Assembly: GCF_905220565.1 (NCBI RefSeq)
Contig: NC_059402.1
Coordinates: 736,001-800,000, forward strand
Source of the DNA: Melitaea cinxia
Lineage: Eukaryota; Arthropoda; Insecta; Lepidoptera; Nymphalidae
Direction: 5' to 3'
DNA: 64,000 nucleotides
This document shows positions 40,904-51,425 of this stretch, in pieces. The notes beneath the pieces were generated by a model. The model was not told where the DNA came from. It was given only the letters and a program-made list of their open reading frames with translations, and made no database searches. The position numbers and the translations under genes are program-made. Positions within the stretch are counted from its first letter, which is position 1; the number at the start of each line of letters is the position of its first letter.

Positions 40904-43900
40904 ATGGAGACGGAAATTAAACGTCTTAGGATAAAAAGGCGACAACTTAAAGCAATAATTACAAGGATCGAGTCTTTTATAAAAGACCCGGTTGCGCTAG
41001 CTGCTGCAAGCAAGGACATGTTGCAGGCAAGAAAGGAGAAGCTTGTAAGTACATTGAAACAATACGAAGAAGTATCCTTAGATATATTGTCAATTGATGA
41101 GAAAGACGGTGAAAACATATCAGATGTTGAGGAAAAGTATTTTCAAATTTTGTCAAAATTAAATGAAACCCTAGGTTTATTAAGAAACGGTGAGAGTTTA
41201 GCTAGTGTTAGCATTTCTAATTCTAAATTACCAAATATTGATATATGTAGTTTTGATGGAAAAGACTTTACAAAATTTAAATCTTTCATGGACTTATTTT
41301 TGGCAGTAATAGATAAAAATCAATCTCTTTCCAATGTTCAAAAATTATTTTATTTAAGAAAATATGTTACTGATGATGCTCTTTCTTTAATTATTAACTT
41401 ACCGATTGAAAATGAATCATATCCAATTGCCTTAGAATTGTTAAACAAGCGTTATGACAACAGACCACGTTTAGTGTCTAATCATATAAACATTTTGCTA
41501 GATTTACCTCAAATGCAAAGAGGAACTGCAGCTATAATTCGGTCATTCGTATCTGATATAAGACAACAATTGTATGCACTTAAAAATTTAAATATGCCCA
41601 CCGATAGTTGGGATATGTTGTTAATATCAATATTAAGTCGCAAATTAGATTCATACACCAATAGGGCTTATCATCTGGATAAGGTGGACTTTGATCAAAT
41701 GCCTACTATTGATGGATTTCTGACTTTTTTGGAAAAGCGTGCTATGGCGCTTGAGGATAGCCCCACATTAAAGGGTGCACCTTGCTATGAAGGTCCTCGT
41801 TTTAAACAGAGTCCTAAGGCAATAAACACCGTTATCAAAAAAGCTTGTTTATTTTGTAACAGTATGGATCATCCTATATTTTTATGTCCTAAATTTAAAA
41901 TGAGTACCATAAATGAGCGACTCAATTTTGTCAATTTAAATAAACTTTGTAAAATATGTCTACGTGAGCACAGCGACAAATGTAAGTTTAATTTTAAATG
42001 TAAAACTTGTAAACATGCACACAATTCACTCTTACATGAAGAGAAAAAAGATATTGTAACTTTGCACTCTAACAGACTGTTATTCAATAATGTAACTTCT
42101 GTTTTGTTACCTACTATACAGGTAAAGATATTTGATAAGTATGGACAAGAATTTTATGTAAAGGCCCTACTAGATAGTGGCAGTCAAGCTTCAATTATAA
42201 AAAGGTCTCTTGTTGAACAGTTATACTTAAGTCCTATTTCTCAAACATGTAATATCATAGGTGTAGGCAACAATAATAATCAGGTCAGTCAAATTGTAAA
42301 TGTCACATTGAGCTCACTAATTGAAAATACTCAATTTCAGGTAAAATGTCATGTAGTGGATTCCATAACCACAAAATTGCCTCAAAATTATTTTGATTTA
42401 AGTAGCTTGGAGATACCCAAGAGTGTTACGTTAGCTGATGTCAATTTTAATGTCCCTTCTGAAATTTCTTTATTACTCGGCGCAGATTTGTACTTTAAGA
42501 CCTTATTACATGGTCACATTTATTTAAATAATGGATTGGTGTTACAGAATACTCTATTCGGGTACATAGTGGGTGGCTCAATGGCATGTAATAATATAAA
42601 AAATGATACTACTTTAGTTATTAACCATGCGGTAGAAAATGAAGATAAGTTGAGTGACATAATGGAAAAGTTTTGGTTGTCTGAAAAAGTTCCTGAGGTG
42701 ACTAATAAAGTAAATTGTGAATTTCAGAAAGCTGAACGTATCTTCAAAGATACTATGAGTTTAAAAAATTGCAGATTTTATGTAGATTTACCGCTAAAGA
42801 CTTCGTTAAATATGTTGCATATTGGAGATACATTTACAGCTGCACTTCAGAGATTTTATTCATTAGAAAAGATGTTTCAAGCTCATCCTAGATATTTTAA
42901 CCAATATAAATGTTTTATTGACGAGTACATATCTTTGGGACATGCTAAAATAGTAGATATAAATGATTATGATGTTTATAGTGACCCTGTTTATTTTCTA
43001 GCTCATCATGCAGTGCACAATGAGCATAGCAAGACAACCAAATTGCGGGTTGTGTTCAATGGGAGTCTGAAATCACAATGTAAAATATCACTTAATAATG
43101 TCATGTTAAATGGACCAATAGTTCAAAGTGAGTTATTTGATATACTAGTATTATTTAGAACTTATCGCTATACATTGATGTGTGATATTGAAAAAATGTT
43201 TAGGCAAATTTTCATTAATTCTATTCACACGCCTCTGCAAAATATTTTGTGGCGAGATAATCCACAGAAACCTATAATTTGTTTACAGTTGCAAACAGTT
43301 ACCTATGGTTTGAAATCATCTACATACTTAGCTACAAGGTGTTTGTTGGAGCTTGCTTATATCTATAAAGACAGGTTTCCACTAGCTGCAGATGCTATAA
43401 TTAGAAATACTTATGTAGATGATATAATATGTGGCGCTGACAACATAGATCAGCTTCGGAATCTGAAACAAGAGCTTATACAATTATTAAGCCTTGGCAG
43501 TTTTACACTACATAAATGGTGTTCAAATAATACACAAATTTTAGAAGATATACCATCAAATAGGAGGTATTTTGAGCATATTAATATTAATAAAGACAAC
43601 ATGATTAAAACTTTAGGATTAAAATATAATATACTTACCGATTCCTTCGTATTTTCATGTCCAGCGCAAGATTTAAAGTTACTTAAAACTAAAAGGGAAA
43701 TTTTAAGTTTTATAGGTAAAATATATGATCCTTTGGGACTTATTGGCCCTATAATAGTTACAGCTAAATTGTTTATGCAAAGTTTATGGAGTTTAAAAAT
43801 AAATTGGGATGAGGCTATACCCTCAAGCCTGCTAGATAAGTGGTATAAATTTGGTGAAAGTTTAGAGAAGATGAATCCCATCAATACTCAGCGTGGTATT

Positions 43901-46006
43901 GTTTTTGGTGATACTAATAATGTAGAGCTGCTCGGTTACTGTGATGCTTCATTTGATGCAATAGCATGCTGTCTCTATTTAAGAGTTTTTCATAGAGATG
44001 GTAGAGTTAGTGTAGCCTTACTGTGTTCTAAGTCTCGAGTAGCACCTTTAAAGAAAACACTCACAATTCCAAATTTAGAACTAAATAGTGCTCTTCTTCT
44101 CTCTCAATTAACACACAAAGTAAATAATACACTTAAGGCGCGTTTTCCTTTAAGAACGATTTTGCATTCAGATTCACAGATAGTTTTAGCTTGGTTAGGT
44201 AACAAGAACATAAAGAAAAATACTTATGTTTCAAGAAGAGTAAGAGAAATTACAGATTTAACTAAAGATTTTACCTGGACCTATGTCAAAGGTAAAGACA
44301 ACCCTGCAGATTTGTTGTCGCGGGGAACTGCTCCACATAAATTGGAGGAGAGCTACATGTGGTTTCATGGACCACAGTACTTGTCTGATAAATACTATGA
44401 ACATATTATGTATGATTATAAATCTTGTGTAGTGACGGATAGTATGCCGTGTGATACCCTTATAAATAGTGATAAATCAGTTAAAAAATTTTGTAATGTA
44501 GGACAGTTCGATTTAAGTGAGGATATATTCTATAGATATTCAAATTTTTATAAGTTAAGAAGAATTATTGCACTTATTTTAAGATTTAAAAACAACACAC
44601 AGAATCCTAAAAATAAATTATGTGGTGCAATAACACCTAAAGAATTATGCACTTCTCAAGTTATGATTTTTCGACATATACAGGAAATACATTTTCATAA
44701 TGAAATAAAATCACTTACATTAAATAAACCTGTAAAATCAAACTTAAGTAGCTTACACATTTTTCTTGATCATCAACAATTAATAAGAGTAGGAGGACGT
44801 TTAGATAATGCACCAAACATTTCGTATGATAAAAAGCATCCAATAGTTTTACCCAAGTCAGACCATGTTACACATACTCTTATAAATTCTGAACATTTAA
44901 GACTATTACATGCTGGAGCTAAGTTAGTTCTCAGTTCATTATCGCAGGCATATTGGATAGTAGGTGGTATTCGCGAAGTCAAAAAGGTACTCCATAGGTG
45001 TATTGGATGCTTCCAAATCAAGGCCGCAACTGCTAAACAGCTTATGGGTTCATTACCTGCAGAGAGAACTACTCCCGCTCGACCTTTTGAGGTAACCGGT
45101 GTTGACTTTTGTGGTCCATTTGAAATGAAAATAGCTAGAATTCGTAAACCATTAATTACAAAAGCATATATTGCCTTATTTGTTTGCTTTTCTACTAAAG
45201 CAATACACTTAGAATTAATCAGTGACCTTACCACTGAAACCTTTTTAGCATGTCTTCGAAGATTTATATCTAGACGAGGTGTACCTAATAGAATTTATTG
45301 TGATAATGCAAAGACATTTAAGGGTGCTTCCAATTATTTAACTGAACTGTATAATCTTTTAGCGTCTAAACATAATATGGACTCTGTACATCATTTTTGC
45401 TCTGATAAATTAATTAATTTTAAGTTCATACCTAGTTATGCCCCAGAGTTTGGTGGTTTATGGGAAGCTGGGGTAAAAAGCGTAAAGTATCATTTAAAAA
45501 GGGTTGTGGGTTTTGCCTGTTTAACCTTTGAAGAGCTTTATACTATTATTACTCAAATAGAAGCCATATTAAACTCTAGGCCCTTGCTCCCTATGAGTAG
45601 CGATATATCTGACTTAACATATTTGACTCCGGGACATTTCCTAATTGGGGCTCCTCTCACTAGTATACCAGAACCGAACCTTTCAGATATTAATATAAAT
45701 AGACTTAAGTTTTGGCAAATTTGTACTAAAATTAAACAAGAATTTTGGAAATTGTGGAGCAATGACTATTTAACTCAACTACAAAATAGACCCAAGTGGA
45801 AATATAATTATGATAATTTAAAAGAGGGTGACTTGGTCATTGTGAAGCAGGTTAATGTGCCATCATTATATTGGCCCATGGGGCGCATTGTTAAAACATT
45901 TCCTGGCTCTGACCATAAGGTTAGAGTGGCTGAAGTAAAGATGGCAAATGGTAGAACCTATGTTCGCTCTTATCAAAAATTATGTCCGCTTCCTTTAGTT
46001 AACTAG
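40904..46006 (+). CDS. BEL/Pao Gag-Pol polyprotein
   Basis: About 1,700 codons; ATG at 40904 is the first in-frame methionine. Domains in order, with approximate residues: gag-like region 1-290; Cys-rich zinc region 310-375; aspartic protease around 420 with LLDSGSQASII; reverse transcriptase about 700-900 with RVVFNGS and the YVDD catalytic box near 838. RNase H follows at about 1005-1140 (YCDASFDA, HSDSQIVLAWLG, NPADLLSRG), then the integrase zinc region near 1335-1375 (H-H-C-C). The integrase core has its D, D and E residues in VDFCGPF, YCDNAKTF and FGGLWEAG, and a C-terminal DUF5641-type domain precedes the stop. No frameshift or stop is present. No separate envelope gene. Confidence 0.93.
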   Translation: METEIKRLRIKRRQLKAIITRIESFIKDPVALAAASKDMLQARKEKLVSTLKQYEEVSLDILSIDEKDGENISDVEEKYFQILSKLNETLGLLRNGESLASVSISNSKLPNIDICSFDGKDFTKFKSFMDLFLAVIDKNQSLSNVQKLFYLRKYVTDDALSLIINLPIENESYPIALELLNKRYDNRPRLVSNHINILLDLPQMQRGTAAIIRSFVSDIRQQLYALKNLNMPTDSWDMLLISILSRKLDSYTNRAYHLDKVDFDQMPTIDGFLTFLEKRAMALEDSPTLKGAPCYEGPRFKQSPKAINTVIKKACLFCNSMDHPIFLCPKFKMSTINERLNFVNLNKLCKICLREHSDKCKFNFKCKTCKHAHNSLLHEEKKDIVTLHSNRLLFNNVTSVLLPTIQVKIFDKYGQEFYVKALLDSGSQASIIKRSLVEQLYLSPISQTCNIIGVGNNNNQVSQIVNVTLSSLIENTQFQVKCHVVDSITTKLPQNYFDLSSLEIPKSVTLADVNFNVPSEISLLLGADLYFKTLLHGHIYLNNGLVLQNTLFGYIVGGSMACNNIKNDTTLVINHAVENEDKLSDIMEKFWLSEKVPEVTNKVNCEFQKAERIFKDTMSLKNCRFYVDLPLKTSLNMLHIGDTFTAALQRFYSLEKMFQAHPRYFNQYKCFIDEYISLGHAKIVDINDYDVYSDPVYFLAHHAVHNEHSKTTKLRVVFNGSLKSQCKISLNNVMLNGPIVQSELFDILVLFRTYRYTLMCDIEKMFRQIFINSIHTPLQNILWRDNPQKPIICLQLQTVTYGLKSSTYLATRCLLELAYIYKDRFPLAADAIIRNTYVDDIICGADNIDQLRNLKQELIQLLSLGSFTLHKWCSNNTQILEDIPSNRRYFEHININKDNMIKTLGLKYNILTDSFVFSCPAQDLKLLKTKREILSFIGKIYDPLGLIGPIIVTAKLFMQSLWSLKINWDEAIPSSLLDKWYKFGESLEKMNPINTQRGIVFGDTNNVELLGYCDASFDAIACCLYLRVFHRDGRVSVALLCSKSRVAPLKKTLTIPNLELNSALLLSQLTHKVNNTLKARFPLRTILHSDSQIVLAWLGNKNIKKNTYVSRRVREITDLTKDFTWTYVKGKDNPADLLSRGTAPHKLEESYMWFHGPQYLSDKYYEHIMYDYKSCVVTDSMPCDTLINSDKSVKKFCNVGQFDLSEDIFYRYSNFYKLRRIIALILRFKNNTQNPKNKLCGAITPKELCTSQVMIFRHIQEIHFHNEIKSLTLNKPVKSNLSSLHIFLDHQQLIRVGGRLDNAPNISYDKKHPIVLPKSDHVTHTLINSEHLRLLHAGAKLVLSSLSQAYWIVGGIREVKKVLHRCIGCFQIKAATAKQLMGSLPAERTTPARPFEVTGVDFCGPFEMKIARIRKPLITKAYIALFVCFSTKAIHLELISDLTTETFLACLRRFISRRGVPNRIYCDNAKTFKGASNYLTELYNLLASKHNMDSVHHFCSDKLINFKFIPSYAPEFGGLWEAGVKSVKYHLKRVVGFACLTFEELYTIITQIEAILNSRPLLPMSSDISDLTYLTPGHFLIGAPLTSIPEPNLSDININRLKFWQICTKIKQEFWKLWSNDYLTQLQNRPKWKYNYDNLKEGDLVIVKQVNVPSLYWPMGRIVKTFPGSDHKVRVAEVKMANGRTYVRSYQKLCPLPLVN

Positions 46007-46202
46007 TAGATTATTTATAGGCCAAAGTTTCTTATATCTTTAGAATGGTATAATATTGTTAAAATAATTTAGTTTTAATTTAAAGTTGCATTAGGTTTAA
46101 GATGTAAGACTATGTTTAATTTCTCATACATACACATTTTACACAATTTATATTCTCATACTAGTATAGTTTTGTTTTTTGTCAAGCTTGCCCCGCCAAC
46201 TA

Positions 46203-46482
46203 TGTTCAGTACATGAACATAAATTGTAAAATTATTGTAGAATTATAGTGAAAAATAGTGCATCATAGATAATAAAATTAGTTAATTAAATAAGTCTCAA
46301 AAAAGGTGTAATAATGGCAATAATTTATCTTTAATATTAAAGTTTTGTGTATGGCAATTTTCCTTTCTTTTTTTCTCTCTTGGACGGCCATTGCGTTAAC
46401 ATATAAAAAATTGTGTGCATTAATTTAGAGTCAAAATAATAAAATAAAGTTATTGAGAAAATTAAAGTATGTTTCATTAACA
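46203..46482 (+). repeat. BEL/Pao 3' LTR
   Basis: 280 bp, tgttcagtacatgaacat to gtttcattaaca. It starts 196 bp after the polyprotein stop. It is followed by the second copy of the target duplication, atgag (46483-46487). Confidence 0.93.
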
Positions 46483-46487
46483 ATGAG

Positions 46488-46702
46488 TAACGATCGCTAT
46501 CAGGTGTACATGATAACAACCGGAATCGACGGCTTAACGTGCTCTCTGAGGCACGGTGGTGTGACCCACAAGGACTGCACAAACACCCAGACCACCGCAA
46601 ACATCTGTATGGCTAATAAAAATGTTAGTCGTGTGCGGGGATCGAACCCGCAACCGCCAGCGCAATAGCCATAAACCAGTGCTACGACCGTTACGCCAAC
46701 TT
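46488..46702 (-). repeat. SINE A, right part, after the BEL/Pao element
   Basis: taacgatcgctatcaggtgt, caacaaccgga-like and cacccagaccaccgcaaac blocks continue family A exactly where the left part stops. The tRNA-like head (gatcgaacccgcaaccgcc at about 46641) lies on the right. Joining the halves at the duplicated atgag restores the normal SINE order. Confidence 0.85.
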
Positions 46703-46753
46703 ATGCCCTTAGGAATTAATTATTATTAATTTAATGGTAAAAAAGAGCTAATT

Positions 46754-47138
46754 AATATGTACGATTTTTATTTTTGTGTTACCCACAATTAGGAATTCTA
46801 AACATTTTTGAATATCATATCAAAAATTGAATTTAATTGTGGGTAACACAAAAATAAAAATCGTACATATTAAAAATAGCATGGTGTCGTCTCCTGTCAA
46901 AGATTTTCATTGTAATATGAAACTTTGAATAGTTACGAGTCTCTGTAAAGAACTCACTATAGACGGCGCCACGGTTCGCTTAAACCGAAAGTAAAAATCA
47001 TCATATCAAAAGTTTCGCTCTGGCGAGTATATCGTTCCATAGCTTAATTGGCTAGAGCGTCGACACGGTATGTCGAAGACGCGGGTTCGGATCCCGCTGG
47101 AGCGGTCAATTTTTGATATGATATTCAAAAATGTTAAG
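46754..47138. repeat. tRNA-like palindromic repeat, third copy, one arm deleted
   Basis: 46754-46791 and 46834-46871 are exact 38-bp inverted repeats made of the family's terminal block. Between them only the flank gaatatcatatcaaaaattg of the other unit remains. To the right follows one complete unit with the same interior as 26700-26985 (caaagattttcattgtaata, gacggcgccacggttcgctt) and the tRNA-like module at 47033-47104. It thus began as an inverted pair and lost most of the left arm. Confidence 0.8.
47033..47104 (+). other. tRNA-like module, third copy
   Basis: 72 nt with acceptor CGTTCCA/TGGAGCG, anticodon stem TCGAC/GTCGA (a compensated G-to-T change) and T-stem GCGGG/CCCGC intact. The loop ACGGTAT again lacks U33. 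The T-loop is TTCGGAT. The cloverleaf is fully paired although it differs from the other copies. Confidence 0.6.
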
Positions 47139-47277
47139 AGCTAATTAAATAATAATTTTATATTATCTAATTTAAATAAAATTATCATTTGAGTGGAAAG
47201 CACGTGCCAATCGTGTTTAGTTTCTCACTATTTCTTACCATGTGTATGTGCTTGTGTATGTACATGTGTTTGGGTGC

Positions 47278-47325
<48 letters not shown>
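47278..47325. repeat. (GT)n microsatellite
   Basis: A pure TG dinucleotide run of about 45 bp, preceded by degenerate tg-rich sequence from about 47240. Confidence 0.95.
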
Positions 47326-47327
<2 letters not shown>

Positions 47328-49599
47328 CACATCAGCTTATGAATATTATATAACTGTTATTTAAAGATTCTCTGTAGCATTATAATCTAAGCATTTTAAC
47401 CAGGCAAGTATTTTTCTCTTTTAAATATAGTTATTAAGTGTTCTAATGTTTAAAATTGTGTTAATTTTGTTGTAAATAATTGGAGCATGGTAATTGTATC
47501 TAATGTTTTCGTCCAAACGCTGTTTTGGTAGGATTAACCGGACATATTTCTATCCTTTTGTTAATTATTGGTAAATAAGGTACACACTTCTTGTGCTATC
47601 TTTTAAGAACTTCATATATTGTGTAAGTTCGTCTAACAGTCAGTATATCGAAAGTACGAGAGGCATGAAAGCGAGAACTGGTATGAAAGAGTAAATAACA
47701 AATAACGTGCTCCGACCCCCATGTCGGAGGTACAGAAAAAAAAAAACAGTCAGTATATCAGCTTGATTATAAACGTGCGTATGTGGGATGCCAATAAGGT
47801 AGTGAGTGTATTACTTTAGGACCGCACGTTGGGCCTTCTTTGCAAGCATTATATTTATCTTACCAGCGCCTCCCCATGAACAGATGCAATATCTCACGAG
47901 GCACTCGCAGAGCACTCAATACTTACGTGAAGAGACTTAATTATAAGTCTCTTCACATATTGAACGTAAATTTAAAAAAACGTACATTAATTTCTGATCC
48001 TAGCTGTTAGTGGTAATATGTAAGTTCCAATTAAGCCGTTCATCCACTACTACCCTTCACAGAATTCGCTCTATTAAGTGTTGCACAGTCACAGTTATAG
48101 TTGTTAACGAAGTGGTTGTCAGGGTGTGTATATTTTTTAGGTCCAGAATGAGGTAACAGTTTATCTGAGGCTTACTTGCTAAAGCATATATTATAATTCG
48201 TCTTTGAAATATTGAAGAATTGAATAATTGAAAATTTGAAGAATTGAATAATAGTTGGAATAAAACAAACATAATTATAATACACTTTATTTGTAAATTA
48301 CAATTAGATCAAATAATCCTATCTACGTTGACACAAAAGTTCCATCAAAACTAAGCTCAGCCATTCTCTGACAAAAAAAATAGGAACAAAAATCAATAAT
48401 ACAATATCTGTCACAATTTTTGTACAAAAAAACCCCAAAATATCAAAATTATGAAAATCACAAAATGATATATTTTGCAGGTAACAAAATCACAAAATGA
48501 TATATTTTGCAGATAACAAAATATCAGGTCATGTTTAAAATGGTAAAATACATACAGTATTAGTAATTAAGATATCTATATTAATTTTTAACTTATACTC
48601 AGTAAAACTATTATCAAAACGTAAAACGGGATTTTTACCATAATTTTTATTTAGTTTAGTTTTTAAGTGACCATCTTCACATTTAAAACTGTTTTAAAAC
48701 AAATCCACAAGATACTATTGAGGATTGAAAACAATTAAATTGATTTAAAACCGAATCTAATATTACATTACTAAAAAATATGTGACTTTGTCCCTTTTAA
48801 AAATAGCCACAATCTTCCAAATGTAGGTGGAATTGTGGAAAAGGTGACTAGCTTTAAAAATTATCTGCTAAATTGTCATTCTGAGTTCACTCCATATGGT
48901 ACTCCATCCATGGTACTATTTATTTTACAACACTGCTAAAATATTAAGATTTTCCAATTATCTAGAATTCTCCGAGATCGAGAAAGAGGCCTTTGTCCAG
49001 AAGTGGGATGTTACAAGCTGAATTAATGCACCAATGTTCTACACAAAGTAACTATCCCGTTTCATCTTAATAATAATTTACATTTCAATTAAATGCACAT
49101 TTTTTTATCTAAACATATCTTAAGGAGGACATTGCCTAAAACTCGGCCCCTATATTTACAAAAAAGAAAACGATTCGTCGATAAAACTGTTGAATTTTGA
49201 ACACAACATGTTCAATATTCAACCGTTCATTATCAAAAAGAATCGTTTCTAACATGAGAGACGGATTTAACACAACGTAGTACAGATAATCAATATGCGA
49301 AACCTCTATTTCAGACTGTTATCATAAACGTTTAGGGAACGAGCACACCAGTAATAACATCAATATTATAAAACAATTTTGATACTTCCTAAATATTTCA
49401 TTAACATAAAATTTAAATAGAAATTAATATCAACAGATTTAATGAGCAAGTCAAGTTAAATGATTTATCGCATTTACGCATTTTGTCTACCAAAGTAAAT
49501 TAAACATAAAGTGTGTGTGTGTGTGTGTAAGTCACCTCCGACGCACGACTACTGTGGGGGGGGTTACTCTGGGAGTTTACTCCTTCATATCGACTGCCT
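47326..49599. other. AT-rich intergenic DNA with a small retroposed sequence
   Basis: Includes a 95-bp insertion at 47650-47744 (separate entry), a 33-bp tandem duplication at about 48454-48517 (cacaaaatgatatattttgc twice) and a SINE tail remnant at about 48975-49025. A short GT run is at 49511-49528. No gene-like frame. Confidence 0.5.
47650..47744 (+). mobile_element. 95-bp retroposed sequence with poly-A and 15-bp target duplication
   Basis: Flanked by exact repeats aacagtcagtatatc (47635-47649 and 47745-47759) and ending in a run of A's. The body holds a perfect hairpin ctccgac ... gtcggag near its 3' end. No protein. It looks like a small RNA or SINE fragment copied by LINE machinery; the source RNA is not recognised. 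Confidence 0.65.
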
Positions 49600-49705
49600 A
49601 CAGATAAGATGGCGTTATTAGAAAACGTCGTAATGCCATCTATTGTAGATGGCGTCAACAAAAACGTAACGAGGTCATTCGTTCAGTAGATTTTACTATT
49701 CATAT
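49600..49705 (+). repeat. dispersed repeat family F, second copy
   Basis: Contains gatggcgttattagaaaac, aatgccatctattgtagat and cgaggtcattcgttcagtag, matching 38310-38480. Confidence 0.5.
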
Positions 49706-51004
49706 TTTTCAAACAACTTTATTTAAACTGATTTTACAAGAAAATAACCAGCTTTGAATACATAAGTAACATTGTTGTAGATGTGTGTTCAAATGTACGC
49801 CTAACCATGCGAAGTTTAGGCGTACAATCTTACCATGTACAAACTAATGTAAACGTGGGTATAGCGCCGTGTACCATATTTACCATGATTCCGGTTTACT
49901 TTCGACCAGTATCAATAAACTATCTATCTAATTTTGCCAACTAAAAATAGAATTTTTACACGTCATGTCTGGTTCCTATTCAAAAACGACTCGTTTTTCT
50001 AACATAATACGAATCGTTTACTTAATATTAATAGTGACAGACACTGACAATGTGTTGACAGTTTGCCGAATTTGTATGTAACAACACTATATTTGTAACT
50101 TTTTTGAATTACTGAATGAAAAAAAAAGTACGTATCCTTTAGTAAGCAAAACCAGAGAGACTATAGAAATAAGTTTCCGGTGTGTGTGTGTGTGTGTTTA
50201 TTTTAAATCTATATTTTAAGAGCTTTGATTCCGGTGTGTTCACAACGTTATTAGAATTACAAATAACTAACATTTAAGTACAATAAGAGGACAGATAAAA
50301 CACATTCACACAAACAACATGACCATGTTGTCGAAAAATAATACAAAATAAAAATTATTAATTATTTTACAATGTAATGTTTCTAATATATAAGACATTT
50401 AATCGATTAAAATATATACTTCAAACTAAATAAAGTAAATTAAATACCTAAATATATTACAAATTTAATTTAAATAAGGAAAAAATTAAAAGTTAAAAAA
50501 AAAGATGTTTTAAAAAGATTTTTTTATTTACATAATGATACAATGACACAACTTTTTTTATTTGCACATGCACTCTTTACCCGTAAATAACATAAATGAG
50601 AAATGATTAGTTTTTAACAACACTATTATCAGATTATGTGCAAGAAAAATATACATTAAATTTGATTTGATTTATGAAGTCAGGTCAAATATTTTTTTTT
50701 TACATGTATACAAAATACGTAATTGTACTTAACATTTTTAATATCATGACGTTACATCACACTTCAATATGAATTAAATTTCAACATTTCTAAAATTAAA
50801 CCAACACACTCAATAGTCGTTTAATAGAAGACATCTTTATAATGCATAATTCTACAAAATACTTTTCCTTATCAAGGATTAGTTGTGATAACAAATAAAG
50901 GAGATGCAAGCGAAAAGCATTAAATTAAACCCCATATACAACATACCATTTCCATAATACGTAAAATTGAAGCAATAGATTAGACCTTAAAATGGTTTTA
51001 TTTA
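49706..51004. other. AT-rich intergenic DNA
   Basis: Low-complexity, with a GT run at about 50180-50197. I see no gene or repeat of the families described here. Confidence 0.5.
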
Positions 51005-51425
51005 ATGGATTTTAGGGATCCGTGCCTCAAAAGGAAAAAAGGGAACCCTTATAGGATCGCTGTTGTCCGTCTGTCTGTCAAGACCCTTTTTGTCAGGAAC
51101 GCGTATAGGTCAAATTCATACCAAATACTCAGGTCTACTGTCCTTTGGCGCTATGAAAAAAATCAAACTTCTAAGCCAGCGCAATCAAAAGATACAGCCG
51201 TTTATGTTGCAAATTTTCGACACTCGCAAGGGAATCAAAATCTACAGGGTACTTCCCGCGAACTCAGAATCGTGAACGTGGTACGAAGCAACGTCTTATA
51301 GCAGAGATAAAGAAAAAATTGCGAACAGCATAAATTTTTTGTTGCATCATACAATAAAAATATTTTAAATAATTTTTGTACGGAACCCTCGGTGCGCGAG
51401 TCCGAATCACACATGGCCGGTTTTT
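51005..51425 (-). repeat. dispersed repeat family E, reversed copy
   Basis: Reverse blocks gtgcctcaaaaggaaaaaag, gtccgtctgtctgtcaagac and ttttgtacggaaccctcgg, ending with a poly-T run, align with 38664-39074. The open frames on both strands here are by-products of the repeat. Confidence 0.65.

Larger units (their letters stand above)
40110..46482 (+). mobile_element. BEL/Pao LTR retrotransposon, structurally complete
   Basis: A 6.4-kb element with two 280-bp LTRs that begin TG and end CA, one uninterrupted polyprotein frame, and a 5-bp target duplication. I found no difference between the LTRs when reading them against each other. A candidate primer-binding site tggtccttcgatt begins at 40398, eight bases after the 5' LTR. 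No obvious purine tract precedes the 3' LTR. It has split an older SINE A copy. Identical LTRs and an open frame point to recent insertion. Confidence 0.95.

Noticed and set aside
47278..47325. CRISPR-like or regulatory repeat
   Set aside because: A plain GT microsatellite; no spacers or unit structure.
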